DNA of 64,000 bases from Campylobacterales bacterium (GCA_016938175.1 JAFGVE010000034.1:1-64000), one strand, 5' to 3'. Counted from the first letter of the stretch, positions 26,223 to 36,695 are shown. The notes: generated by a model from the letters alone, not told the origin. A program made the numbers and translations.

Positions 26223-26636
26223 TTGAAGATAGGCTTGCCAAAAAATAGCACTTAAAATACCTGCTGCAAATCCTGCAATAGAACCTCCAGAAGCACTTCC
26301 AACTCCACTGTTTTTATTTGCATAAAACCTTCCTATTATAGAGGGTTTTTTCATATAAAAGTATGAGAAGAAAAGAACACCAAGCAGTGTCATAATTATA
26401 AATCCATTCGAAAGCTCGCCAAGTGCATCAATAGAAACTGTTTTTGCCGGTGCTACACTTAAGGCAAACCAGGGAGCAAAAACTTTGTCAAGAAGCTGTG
26501 CTGTGTTTTGTGTTTTAACTGTAATAATCGCAAGTAAAAGAGCAGCTAAAAACAGAGTACCTACATCTAAAAAAAGTAGTATGGTAACACCTGATAGAAA
26601 CCCAAATACGATAGTTATAAGTGAACGTATACTCAT
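26208..26636 (-). CDS. PgpA-like membrane protein lacking catalytic acidic residues
   Basis: This protein of 142 residues has four hydrophobic segments and the outline of phosphatidylglycerophosphatase A. Family landmarks KKPSIIGR, a GVG turn and IAGFAAGILSAIFWQ near the C-terminus are present. The residues expected to do catalysis are not: the motif DEVxxxW reads DKVFAPW, the Asp before KP reads Tyr, the Asp after GR reads Tyr, and the Asp-Asp before the last helix reads Gly-Gly. It is probably a non-catalytic relative. ATG at 26636 (AGGA eight bases upstream) is preferred to GTG at 26639. It is last in the ispDF operon, where C. jejuni carries pgpA as I recall. Confidence 0.6.
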   Translation of the reverse strand: MSIRSLITIVFGFLSGVTILLFLDVGTLFLAALLLAIITVKTQNTAQLLDKVFAPWFALSVAPAKTVSIDALGELSNGFIIMTLLGVLFFSYFYMKKPSIIGRFYANKNSGVGSASGGSIAGFAAGILSAIFWQAYLQLAAL

Positions 26637-26646
26637 CACACCTTTC

Positions 26647-27837
26647 CTAAGTAAGAGAGGTAGTTTGATAGAGTTTCATTAATTCTAAATAGAAGTCTCT
26701 TTCTGTATGCTCTTCTAAAAGACCCTGTGTCGCGAAGGTATCATAATAGAGTTTTTCGAGGTTTTTAAATCTATTTGGATAGAGTTTTGAGAGAATAAAT
26801 GATGATATCTCTTTTCTCATCAGAACGGCAGGTGGTAAAATACCTACTTCTAACAGTTGCAGTATAGAGTCTGAATGGTATGAAATTTGGTGGTGTTGAC
26901 CGTGTGGACAAGTATTTGTACTTACTAGTGTTTTACACTCATCACAGTAGACATATTCACTTGATATTTTAATCTCTATATCTATACCTATAACTTTGTC
27001 AACTATAGATTTATTAGAATTTGAATCATAAAACATTCCAAGCCCTGCATGGTTACGTCCAATCTTTAGTCTGTCACAGCCATAGTTATTTGCAACAATG
27101 GCATCAATAATTATTTCATTATAACCCGCAAAAATATAACTGTTTTCAAGAGGAATAACTACAACACGGTTCTTTGGTAAGTAATTATTTATAAAGTACT
27201 CTAATGACTCTTTTCTAATATCGTAGTGAAGATTTGCATCGTTATAAGGCTTGAGTAAAAATATAACCAACAAGTCTGTACTGTCTAGAGTCTGACGAAT
27301 AAGACGCTCATGTGCACGGTGCAGAGGATTCGCTCCCATTACCAGTGAAGTTGTGTGTTTGGCATTTACAAGCTTCTTAGCATTCTCTATAGTGATTTTG
27401 TTTTGATTTGGTTTTTTATTGATGATAGAGTATTCACCACATATGGCCCATGAGCCAAGACGTCTTAGTGTTGACTTGACACCTGGATGGCTTACATCAT
27501 CAGTTCCATAAATATGTTTTACCCTCTCTTTGGGATCAATCGCAAAAGTCTCATCGACGATTAGCGTGGCAAACTCTTCGCCTTCACATATAATTGTTAC
27601 CTCTTCACCTACTTTGAGTTTAGGAATAGTTTCTTCGTTTTTACGACCAGAAGGTGCAAGAATAAAGGGGAATGGAAAAGATTTGTCTCCAATCATTCCA
27701 GTTTTTAAAACACTCTTTGCTTCCTTTTCACTCATGAGTCCTGTTACTGGAACAAGAAGTTTATCATCTACGAGCTCGAGTGCTCCTGCTGCTTCTTTAT
27801 CAATATATATAGTTTTATTTTTTCTTGATGATGTCAT
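26647..27837 (-). CDS. ATP-sulfurylase-fold protein with altered active site
   Basis: This 396-residue protein aligns with bacterial Sat from the PUA-like N-domain (about 10-145) through the nucleotidyltransferase domain. The zinc site (C298, C301, C310, H312 in CPHG) is kept. Three catalytic motifs are changed: QTRNPxHRxHE reads MGANPLHRAHE (167-177), losing the sulfate-binding Gln and Arg; GRDHAG reads GRNHAG (260-265); ISGTxxR reads ISYHSDS (318-324). Sulfate activation is therefore doubtful. It overlaps the preceding regulator gene by 23 bases. Databases would probably call it sulfate adenylyltransferase. Confidence 0.7.
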   Translation of the reverse strand: MTSSRKNKTIYIDKEAAGALELVDDKLLVPVTGLMSEKEAKSVLKTGMIGDKSFPFPFILAPSGRKNEETIPKLKVGEEVTIICEGEEFATLIVDETFAIDPKERVKHIYGTDDVSHPGVKSTLRRLGSWAICGEYSIINKKPNQNKITIENAKKLVNAKHTTSLVMGANPLHRAHERLIRQTLDSTDLLVIFLLKPYNDANLHYDIRKESLEYFINNYLPKNRVVVIPLENSYIFAGYNEIIIDAIVANNYGCDRLKIGRNHAGLGMFYDSNSNKSIVDKVIGIDIEIKISSEYVYCDECKTLVSTNTCPHGQHHQISYHSDSILQLLEVGILPPAVLMRKEISSFILSKLYPNRFKNLEKLYYDTFATQGLLEEHTERDFYLELMKLYQTTSLT

Positions 27838-28699
27838 ATTTTTTTCGCTTTTCCCATAAACTTTTTCTACTAATTCCTAACTTTTTGGAGAGTTCAGTGT
27901 CCGGATATTTATCTTGATAATTTAAAACTATAAACTTTACATAGTCTTCGATTGGTAAGATTTCACTCTTGTCAAAAACATTGTTTTCACTTTTTATTTC
28001 TATAATAGGATAGTTAACGTCTTCTATTTTTTCTGTACTGGCAATGATTGCATTTTTTCCTGCAATGAGGTCACAAAATATTTTTTTGTCACTCTTTTTC
28101 AGGACTTGGTAGTCTATTATATAGATGACACAGTTTTGTGGAAGAGAGTCAATTGTACTCATTGCTTTAGCATCATTAAGTGTTAGAAAATGAATTGGTA
28201 GATTCTCTTTTTGTGCATATTCAAATGCAAAAGAGTCTGCATATTTTTGGAATCCTGAAGATACAAAAACTGGTAACTCTACATTTAGGCTTTGTTCATG
28301 TTTTGCAGACATAAAGTTATGTGCTAAATATTTCTCGTATGCTTCATTACGTTTTTTTAGTTTTTCATAGTCTTGATAGTGGTCAATTTTTCTAATCAGC
28401 TCTTCTATCATAAAAGGCTTGAGAATATAGTCTTTTGCGCCTGCAGAGAGGGGTTTTGAAACCGTATCGTTTGATATATATGAAACCATTAAGATAACGA
28501 TAGAGCGTTTGAAAGTTTCTATAACAGGATTGAAATCTTGACCGTTTATGTTTGTTGAGAGAAGAACAACATCGTAGTTATGACTTTTTATTGCATCTTT
28601 TGTAGAGGTACACATTTCACAAATATGCCCAAGTTCACCCAGTTTTGTTGCAATACTCTGCGCTAAATAAATTTCGTTTTCTATAATTAATATTTTCAT
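27815..28699 (-). CDS. Atypical response regulator with Fis-type HTH
   Basis: This 294-residue protein has a receiver-like domain (about 1-115), a linker domain of about 110 residues, and a C-terminal Fis-like helix-turn-helix (DTELSKKLGISRKSLWEKR). The phospho-accepting aspartate is replaced by serine at position 48 (VVLLSTNING), and the acidic pair reads Glu-Asn (IIENEI). The lysine in YILKPF remains. It is thus a pseudo-receiver, probably not controlled by phosphorylation. There is no sigma-54 AAA domain. It starts two bases after ispDF and overlaps the sat-like gene, so the three are translationally linked. It may regulate this operon. Confidence 0.8.
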   Translation of the reverse strand: MKILIIENEIYLAQSIATKLGELGHICEMCTSTKDAIKSHNYDVVLLSTNINGQDFNPVIETFKRSIVILMVSYISNDTVSKPLSAGAKDYILKPFMIEELIRKIDHYQDYEKLKKRNEAYEKYLAHNFMSAKHEQSLNVELPVFVSSGFQKYADSFAFEYAQKENLPIHFLTLNDAKAMSTIDSLPQNCVIYIIDYQVLKKSDKKIFCDLIAGKNAIIASTEKIEDVNYPIIEIKSENNVFDKSEILPIEDYVKFIVLNYQDKYPDTELSKKLGISRKSLWEKRKKYDIIKKK

Positions 28700-28701
28700 T
28701 C

Positions 28702-29826
28702 TTATCCTATGTCTTTCCAGTTAAAATATTTTAAATTTGCATTTGCCAAAACTGCTACACCTTCTGCTCTGCCAACAAAGCCTAGTTTTTCAGTTGTAGT
28801 GGCTTTTACATTCACTCTACTCATGTCAATGTGTAATATGTTTGCAAGTACTTTACGCATTTCTTGCTTATAGTTTGCCAAACGTGGTGTTTGTGCAGCT
28901 ATCGTAATGTCTACATTTATTATCATATAGCCAAAACTATAAAGTTTAGAGACAACTCTTTTTAAGAGTTCTTTTGAGTCAGCACCTTTATACTGCGCAT
29001 CGCTATCTGGAAACATCATTCCTATGTCTCCCATTCCTGCCGCACCAAGAAGAGCATCTATAAGTGAGTGAATTGCAACATCACCATCACTATGTGCCTT
29101 GAAACCGAAATCAGCAGCTATTTTCACTCCTCCTAGCCACATTTCGCCTTTATCATCAAAGGCATGTACATCAAAGCCATTTCCACTGAGAGTATCATTT
29201 GATGGGGCTTGTAAACAAGAGAGTTTATTAAGATCGTATGCAAAGGTAATTTTATGCGCCTCTTCATCTCCATACACAAAAGCTCTAGTTCCCCCGTTTG
29301 CAACTATGGCACTACTATCATCTGTAAACTCTTCTCCTGTCAAGAGTGCTTCTTTTAATAGCAGAGTTTTAGAGAGTTGGGGAGTTTGTATACGTTTGAC
29401 TTCCTCCCTATCTATAGTCTTCCCCTTGTATGTAATAGTATCTGTTACATTAAGATAAGGAACGACAGTGTCCGCAGTTCCTTTTTGTTCTAAGATTCTC
29501 TTTAGTAGTTTTTTGTCTGTACAAGCACGAGCTACGTCACTGACTAAAACATACTCACTATTTACATATGTAAGAGCATTCTGTAAAGACTCCTGTCGAG
29601 TGTTACCACCCTGCACAAATGTATACTCTGCATAGTTTTTCATAAACTCTATTTCATCTGCAGCAGCGACAATAATGACATCTGAAAATGTTTCTTGGTT
29701 TGAAATTCTTTTAGTTACAAAACTCCACAAAGGCTCATGGTCAATTCTGAGCCATTGCTTTTTGACATCCATCGAGAAGCGACTCGAGTTACCGGCACAA
29801 AGCATTACAAGTGTAGTGTCAGACAA
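28702..29826 (-). CDS. ispDF: Bifunctional IspD/IspF (isoprenoid MEP pathway)
   Basis: This 374-residue fusion carries out two steps of the non-mevalonate isoprenoid route: CTP-dependent activation of methylerythritol phosphate and formation of the cyclodiphosphate. The IspD part (about 1-205) shows LCAGNSSRFSMDVKKQW and a VSDVARAC segment. The IspF part (about 215-374) shows the metal site GFDVHAF, AHSDGDVAIHSLIDALLGA and IGMMFPDSD. The fusion is common in Campylobacterota and alphaproteobacteria. It starts with TTG, with AAGGAG seven bases before it. It leads the operon with the pseudo-receiver, sat-like and pgpA-like genes. Confidence 0.94.
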   Translation of the reverse strand: MSDTTLVMLCAGNSSRFSMDVKKQWLRIDHEPLWSFVTKRISNQETFSDVIIVAAADEIEFMKNYAEYTFVQGGNTRQESLQNALTYVNSEYVLVSDVARACTDKKLLKRILEQKGTADTVVPYLNVTDTITYKGKTIDREEVKRIQTPQLSKTLLLKEALLTGEEFTDDSSAIVANGGTRAFVYGDEEAHKITFAYDLNKLSCLQAPSNDTLSGNGFDVHAFDDKGEMWLGGVKIAADFGFKAHSDGDVAIHSLIDALLGAAGMGDIGMMFPDSDAQYKGADSKELLKRVVSKLYSFGYMIINVDITIAAQTPRLANYKQEMRKVLANILHIDMSRVNVKATTTEKLGFVGRAEGVAVLANANLKYFNWKDIG

Positions 29827-29976
29827 GCCGTCTCCTTAATAATAATCAAGTGTTACGAAATTATACACATAATTTCTTGTTTTAATCTTGAAATATTGAA
29901 GTTTGCCCATTTATTCTTAAAAGTTAGACATAAATAATATTGTCAACTGATATGCTTTATATTAGATTAACTTTAT

Positions 29977-30005
29977 TTGACTATATTTCCATGTATATAT
30001 ATAGT
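29977..30005 (+). promoter_or_regulatory. Predicted sigma-70 promoter of thiC
   Basis: TTGACT (29977-29982), a 17-base spacer and TATAGT (30000-30005) precede the thiC start by 28 bases. AGGAG at 30024-30028 is the ribosome site. The rest of the 207-bp gap is AT-rich, and no thiamine riboswitch (CUGAGA box and partner) can be seen. Confidence 0.5.
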
Positions 30006-30018
30006 AATAAAAATATAA

Positions 30019-31431
<1,413 letters not shown>

Positions 31432-31444
31432 AAAAAATAATTAC

Positions 31445-31473
31445 CTAAATAAGACTATTTGAGTCTTATTTAG
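31445..31473. terminator. 12-bp perfect hairpin after thiC
   Basis: CTAAATAAGACT pairs perfectly with AGTCTTATTTAG around a five-base loop. On the minus strand a T8 run follows eight bases later; on the plus strand there is no T-run. It may act as a terminator or as a 3' stabilising stem for thiC. Confidence 0.45.
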
Positions 31474-31526
31474 CTACGGTATAGTTCAACCAATCAAATA
31501 AATCTAAATCAATGAAGGAAAATATA

Positions 31527-32702
31527 ATGACTGAAGAAATTGTAAAATCAGCTCTTAGTAAAGTTATGTATCCTGGTTTTACCAAAGATATTGTAACTTT
31601 CGGATTTGTAAATAGTATTGCAATTGATGGAACTAATGTAAGCTTTACAGTAGAGATTACATCAAGTTCTGCAGATGTTGCTAATCAGATTAAAACAGAG
31701 GCAACTGCTGCGTTAACAGCTGCTGGAGCAACATCTGTTACCTGTAATATTAAAGCACCTCAAATGCCAAAAGAGTCATCTTCTCAAGGAAGAAACATCG
31801 CTCCACAAGTGAAAAACTTTTTAATGGTTAGTTCTGGGAAAGGTGGTGTTGGTAAATCAACAACTTCACTTAACCTTGCTGTTGCTCTTGCACAAAAAGG
31901 TCTTAAAGTTGGTCTTTTAGATGCGGATATATATGGTCCAAATATTCCTCGTATGATGGGTGTTGCAGATGTAAAACCTGAAGTAAACGGAAATAAGGTT
32001 CTTCCAATTAAAGCGTATGGCATTGAGATGATGTCTATGGGTTCACTTATGGAAGAGGGACAAGCACTCATTTGGCGTGGTGCTATGATTATGAAAGCAA
32101 TTGAGCAATTCTTACGTGACATTGTGTGGTCAGAATTAGATATTCTTGTAATTGACATGCCTCCAGGAACTGGTGATGCACAGCTTTCTTTAGCGCAGGC
32201 TGTACCTGTAACTGCAGGTTTAACAGTAACTACACCGCAGTCTGTGTCTTTAGATGATTCACGTCGTTCACTGAATATGTTTCAAAAATTACATATTCCA
32301 ATTGCTGGTATTGTCGAGAATATGAGTGGATTTATCGCTCCGGATACTGGTGTTGAGTATGATATTTTTGGTAAGGGAACTTCTGAGCCAATGGCAAAAG
32401 AGTTTGATACTCAAATTATTGCTCAAATTCCAATCGAGCCAGGTGTAAGAACTGGTGGAGATGAAGGAAAACCAATTACGTTTGCTTCTCCATCTTCAGA
32501 GTCTGCAAAACGTTTTATTGCTGCTGCTGAATCTGTATGGGCTACAATTGAAAAAATTAATGCTGAGGGTGGTGTAGATAATGCTGGTGTACAACCAACA
32601 ACACCTCCAGGTGTAAGTGCATGTTCTACAGGAGCATCTGCACAACCACAACCACAGCAATCAAGTGGTGAAAGCTGTGGCACAGGGTGTGGATGTCATT
32701 AA
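31527..32702 (+). CDS. mrp: Mrp/NBP35-family Fe-S cluster carrier ATPase
   Basis: This 391-residue P-loop protein has an N-terminal MIP18-like domain (about 1-85: KSALSKVMYPGFTKDIV). The ATPase has a deviant Walker A (SGKGGVGKST), DADIYGPNIPRMMG, Walker B region LVIDMPPGTGDAQL, and the VVTTPQSVSL-type switch (here VTTPQSVSLDDSRR). The C-terminus ends in a cysteine cluster (ESCGTGCGCH) that could hold an iron-sulfur cluster. Mrp proteins deliver 4Fe-4S clusters to apo-enzymes. ATG at 31527 with AAGGA upstream is preferred to 31512. A strong terminator follows. Confidence 0.92.
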   Translation: MTEEIVKSALSKVMYPGFTKDIVTFGFVNSIAIDGTNVSFTVEITSSSADVANQIKTEATAALTAAGATSVTCNIKAPQMPKESSSQGRNIAPQVKNFLMVSSGKGGVGKSTTSLNLAVALAQKGLKVGLLDADIYGPNIPRMMGVADVKPEVNGNKVLPIKAYGIEMMSMGSLMEEGQALIWRGAMIMKAIEQFLRDIVWSELDILVIDMPPGTGDAQLSLAQAVPVTAGLTVTTPQSVSLDDSRRSLNMFQKLHIPIAGIVENMSGFIAPDTGVEYDIFGKGTSEPMAKEFDTQIIAQIPIEPGVRTGGDEGKPITFASPSSESAKRFIAAAESVWATIEKINAEGGVDNAGVQPTTPPGVSACSTGASAQPQPQQSSGESCGTGCGCH

Positions 32703-32732
32703 TCTGACACCTTAGATTAGCAACAAACTTGT

Positions 32733-32774
32733 AAAGCTCGGATATGCACATTGTGCATATACCGGGCTTTTTTT
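32733..32774 (+). terminator. Intrinsic terminator of mrp
   Basis: AAAGCTCGGATATGCACA pairs with TGTGCATAT-A-CCGGGCTTT, a long stem with a short loop and minor mismatches, immediately followed by a run of seven T. This is a textbook Rho-independent terminator. Confidence 0.85.
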
Positions 32775-32880
32775 ATGCTTAAAAAAAGCCTCTTCTAAAA
32801 TATAACTTCTCTCTGTACTTGTACATGTAAATTGGCTCAACTTTTAATAAATTGATAGATAAATAAGCTGTTGTTGCGGG

Positions 32881-32913
32881 AAAAAAGAAGAAGAGTTCCT
32901 ATAGAAGAACTCT
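32881..32913 (-). terminator. Intrinsic terminator of the diguanylate cyclase gene
   Basis: On the minus strand AGAGTTC...GAACTCT forms a seven-pair stem followed by TCTTCTTTTTT, beginning 16 bases after the stop codon at 32929. Confidence 0.65.
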
Positions 32914-32928
32914 CTAAAAGAAGAGAAT

Positions 32929-34779
32929 TTATCTAAGGTTTTCAGACTCAGACATTTTTGTGTCGTATTCTACGATTTTATTTCTACCGGTTGTTTTTGC
33001 AACATAGAGTGCAGTATCTGCAAATTTAATACACTTCCAGATAGTATCTCCATCAGTAGGGAATTTTGCTATACCTATACTCATAGTTTTTCGCATAGTT
33101 TCTCCAGCACCTACATCAAAAACAATGTTTGCAAAGGCTTTATGAATCTTGTTTGCAACATTTAACGCACCTTCTTCACTCGCGTTATGTAAGAGAACAA
33201 CAAACTCTTCTCCACCGTAACGAATTGCTAAGTCTGCACTACGAATATTTTCTTTGAGGACTTTTCCAAGCTCTACAATAACCTTGTCTCCAACATCATG
33301 TCCATAAGTGTCATTAACAGCTTTAAAAAAGTCCACATCGAGCATCATTACACTGTATGTTTCATCTTGTCTTTGTGCTTGACTCATTACTTGGTCTATG
33401 AACTCTTCTAAAAATCTTCTGTTGTATAAACCAGTCATCCCATCGCGTAATGAGGTGTCACGAAGTTTTGCCATAAGCATTCTGCTTTCAATTACTGGTT
33501 TTGCGGCTTCAAGATAGTTTTTAATACTTGGTGTTTGTGCATTAACCTTATTTATTTCACTTTCATCTTTAGTTGTAATAGAGATAACAATAGCATTATC
33601 ATCATTAATGGTAAATGGAATACAGATATAAAACATTCCATTTGATGTACAGTGCTGACAGAGATTTACAAATTCTGTTGAGTTTACATCTGTTTTCGTT
33701 CTTTGTGCACGACAGAGTTCTGCATTCTCATCAACATTCGCATGGCAAATTGTAAAACCATCTTGTGCATTTATTAATTTTCGTACACCTGCTTTTACAT
33801 CTACTTCATAAAATGCAAAAGTAGAGAGTTTATACTTATTTTTCAAGATATCCATAATACGTGTATAAACTATCTCTTTGGTTGAATCAAGCTCTATTGT
33901 CTTTTTAAATTTATAGATGTCTGAGAGTTCACCAATAATCGTTTTTGCTTCATAGAGTGGATCTGCTGATGAAACACAGCCTTGTGGTATAAATGTTGAA
34001 AGGTTATATTTTATATCTCCAAAAGTTCCTTGCATTTTTCTAAAAAGAGTATTAAGTTGTGAGACAATATTTTTTGCATCACCTTTTACAGTACTTTCAA
34101 ATTCATGGGAGAAGTCACCACTGTAAGCTTTTGTAATTCCCTCTTGCATATTTGAAAATAGTTTCATATATGGTGTAACGTAGTGATTAATTAAGAAGAG
34201 TACAATAATTATAAATACTATGTTAAGTGTTAGTATTTTAATAATAGTAAACATACCAGTATTTCTCATATCTGTGATGTCAAATTCCATGCTTATAGCA
34301 CCAAGAGTATCTCCCGGAGCTACATCATGGCATTTAATACAGTTAATTCCAATAGGATGTGAATTAGCATTATAAGGAATAGAAACACGCATTATAATTC
34401 CATCTGTACGTTCGTGTACTTTTGTTACCATCTTTCCAGAGCTGAGTACCTCTTCATCTATAGCATCACGAACAGTTTCATTGTTAAAGCCTGGTCCATA
34501 CTGTTTTGTAACATTTTCTGAACGAACTATCCAGAGAGATTTAACATTATCATTATTATTAGAGATTTGATCAAGAAAGTATTGACGTTTATCCATCATT
34601 TCATTGACCATATGTGCTGTAAGACCATCTTTAACCACTGCTGCAGTCATTGTAGATTTTTCAATTGCGTTTTTGATACTATAGTCTCTGAAGTTTAAAG
34701 AGACGTTAACTATTGTCGCAATACCTAGTCCTAAAAGCATTATTGCGACTATGAAAAGAAGTTTGGATTTTGTTGTCAT
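32929..34779 (-). CDS. Diguanylate cyclase with periplasmic CxxCH (haem c) sensor
   Basis: This 616-residue membrane enzyme makes cyclic di-GMP. Helix 1 (about 7-27) and helix 2 (about 176-198) flank a periplasmic sensor holding CIKCH (C147, C150, H151), the haem c attachment motif of Tll0287/DUF3365-like sensors. A HAMP-like linker and a GAF-like domain follow (about 290-435), with cysteines at 345, 356, 374, 377 and 386. The GGDEF domain (about 440-605) is active by sequence: GGEEF at 522-526, and the RxxD product-inhibition site at 513-516. GTAGGA precedes the ATG. It is probably monocistronic, with its own terminator. Confidence 0.9.
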   Translation of the reverse strand: MTTKSKLLFIVAIMLLGLGIATIVNVSLNFRDYSIKNAIEKSTMTAAVVKDGLTAHMVNEMMDKRQYFLDQISNNNDNVKSLWIVRSENVTKQYGPGFNNETVRDAIDEEVLSSGKMVTKVHERTDGIIMRVSIPYNANSHPIGINCIKCHDVAPGDTLGAISMEFDITDMRNTGMFTIIKILTLNIVFIIIVLFLINHYVTPYMKLFSNMQEGITKAYSGDFSHEFESTVKGDAKNIVSQLNTLFRKMQGTFGDIKYNLSTFIPQGCVSSADPLYEAKTIIGELSDIYKFKKTIELDSTKEIVYTRIMDILKNKYKLSTFAFYEVDVKAGVRKLINAQDGFTICHANVDENAELCRAQRTKTDVNSTEFVNLCQHCTSNGMFYICIPFTINDDNAIVISITTKDESEINKVNAQTPSIKNYLEAAKPVIESRMLMAKLRDTSLRDGMTGLYNRRFLEEFIDQVMSQAQRQDETYSVMMLDVDFFKAVNDTYGHDVGDKVIVELGKVLKENIRSADLAIRYGGEEFVVLLHNASEEGALNVANKIHKAFANIVFDVGAGETMRKTMSIGIAKFPTDGDTIWKCIKFADTALYVAKTTGRNKIVEYDTKMSESENLR

Positions 34780-34861
34780 TCCTACCTGCCAAGATACTAG
34801 TTTTATTAAGAAAAAATATAATACCTTAGAAGATATAAATTTAAAATGAATTAAGTTTTTT

Positions 34862-36676
34862 TTATTCTACAGTAACACTTTTAGCAAGATTTCGAGGCAT
34901 ATCTACATCATTCCCTAAACGAATAGAAATTTCAAGAGAGAGTAATTGAACTACAACCATCATCTCAAAAAATTCAAGCATATAATCGCGACACTCATTT
35001 ATAGCTATAAAGTCATCTGCCTTATCAAATTCTAAAGCGCTGATTGCACAGATGGTACTGTCGCGCGCACTTAACTCTTCAACATTAGATTTTGCCTTTT
35101 CATAAAGAAGATGTTGAGGAAGTAGGGCAATAGTGAAGAGTTCAGGGTCCGCTAAAGCAATAGGACCGTGTTTCATTTCACCACTTGGATACCCCTCTGC
35201 ATGAAGGTAAGATATTTCTTTGAGTTTTAGTGCACCTTCTAAAGCTAAAGGGTAGAAAATATCACGTCCAATGAAGAAAAATCCATGACCATGAAGATAG
35301 CGTTTTGAGAGTCTTTTTATACGTTCATGTGTTGTGTCAGTTACTTTAACACTTGCAGGTACTTCTCGTAGTAGTGAAATTTGGTAAGCAATATCTTCTT
35401 TACTCATACTACTACGTAACCCAGCGATATAGAGACTTAACATCCAAAAAACGCTTACCTGTGTCGCAAATGCTTTTGTAGATGCAACACCTTTTTCCAC
35501 TCCTGCACGAGTGAGTATTGATGCATCTGCAAGACGTACCATGGACGAGTTGTCAACATTACAAATAACTAGTGTTTTTAAATCTGCTTCTTTAGCCATT
35601 TTTAGTGTTTCAAGCGTATCTGCTGTTTCACCACTTTGGGATATAACTACAAAGAGAGTGTCTTTTGTCATAATTGGAGAGCGATAACGAAACTCTGAAG
35701 CTACTTCTACCGATGTTTTTATTTTTGTATAGCGTTCAAACATATAGCTAGCACATAAGGCTGCATGATATGATGTCCCACAAGCACAGAGTTTTATCTC
35801 ATTAATACCATTAAAGAGAGATGTGTCGAGTTCATCAAAAACTACTTCATCAACTCCTAAACGACCAAGGAGTGTATCGGCTATAACAGTAGATTGTTCA
35901 TAAATCTCTTTTTCCATAAAAAATCTGTAACCATCTTTTTGAGAAGAGAGTTTATTTGTGGAGAGTTTTGTAAAGTGAGTTTTTCGCTTTTTAGTATCTT
36001 TGCCATAAATTTTTATCTCTTGTGGAGTCACATAACCATACTCACCGTCTTCAAAATAGTTTACTTCTTTACAATGTCCAATAAGTGGTGTATCTGAAGA
36101 TGCGAAATATTTTTCATTCTCTTCATTAATACCCACTAACATTGGCGAACCATGTTTTGCAAAAAAGATGCGTTCAGGTTCATCTTTAGTAACTAGTAAA
36201 ATTGCATACGCACCTTGGAGCTCTGAAACAGTCTTCTCAAATGCTTGAAATGCGTTTTGCAGCTCGCGAAGATTTTTTTCAAATTGATGGACGATAACTT
36301 CAGTATCAGTTTGGCTTAAAAAATTCACACCTATTTCTTGAAGCTCTTTTTTTAGAGTAGCATAGTTTTCAATAATTCCGTTGTGAACCACATAAGAACT
36401 TTCTCCCACATGTGGGTGTGCATTGAGCTCTGTAGGTTTACCATGCGTAGCCCAACGAGTGTGTCCTATTCCAACGGAAAATTTATCAGTTATAAAATTT
36501 TTTGTCTTTTCTTCAAGATTGATTAGTTTTCCAACTGCTTTAAAGTTATCAAATTTTCCATTTTGTAAAACGGCAATACCTGCAGAATCGTAGCCTCTGT
36601 ACTCAAGTTCTTTTAGACCTTCTAGTAAAATCTCTTTTGAGTTTTTGTTTCCAATATAACCTACAATTCCACACAT
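34862..36676 (-). CDS. glmS: Glucosamine-6-phosphate synthase (glutamine-hydrolysing)
   Basis: This 604-residue enzyme makes glucosamine-6-phosphate from fructose-6-phosphate and glutamine for cell-wall and LPS precursors. The N-terminal glutaminase begins with the nucleophile Cys2 (CGIVGYIG) and shows YRGYDSAGIAV and GHTRWATHG. The isomerase half has two SIS domains (CGTSYHAALCA; SQSGETADTLE; VGVASTKAFATQ-like GVASTKAF) and ends with the family tail RNLAKSVTVE. AAGGA lies eight bases before the ATG. It is 19 bases downstream of glnD and co-oriented, so the two probably form an operon. No glmS ribozyme is possible in that short gap. Confidence 0.96.
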   Translation of the reverse strand: MCGIVGYIGNKNSKEILLEGLKELEYRGYDSAGIAVLQNGKFDNFKAVGKLINLEEKTKNFITDKFSVGIGHTRWATHGKPTELNAHPHVGESSYVVHNGIIENYATLKKELQEIGVNFLSQTDTEVIVHQFEKNLRELQNAFQAFEKTVSELQGAYAILLVTKDEPERIFFAKHGSPMLVGINEENEKYFASSDTPLIGHCKEVNYFEDGEYGYVTPQEIKIYGKDTKKRKTHFTKLSTNKLSSQKDGYRFFMEKEIYEQSTVIADTLLGRLGVDEVVFDELDTSLFNGINEIKLCACGTSYHAALCASYMFERYTKIKTSVEVASEFRYRSPIMTKDTLFVVISQSGETADTLETLKMAKEADLKTLVICNVDNSSMVRLADASILTRAGVEKGVASTKAFATQVSVFWMLSLYIAGLRSSMSKEDIAYQISLLREVPASVKVTDTTHERIKRLSKRYLHGHGFFFIGRDIFYPLALEGALKLKEISYLHAEGYPSGEMKHGPIALADPELFTIALLPQHLLYEKAKSNVEELSARDSTICAISALEFDKADDFIAINECRDYMLEFFEMMVVVQLLSLEISIRLGNDVDMPRNLAKSVTVE

Positions 36677-36695
36677 ATTTATATCCTTAAATATT

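Noticed and set aside
26647..27837. Functional sulfate adenylyltransferase
   Set aside because: The fold matches, but the QTRNP and ISGTxxR motifs are replaced, so I describe it only as Sat-like.
36677..36695. glmS ribozyme
   Set aside because: Only 19 bases separate glnD and glmS, far too little for the ribozyme.
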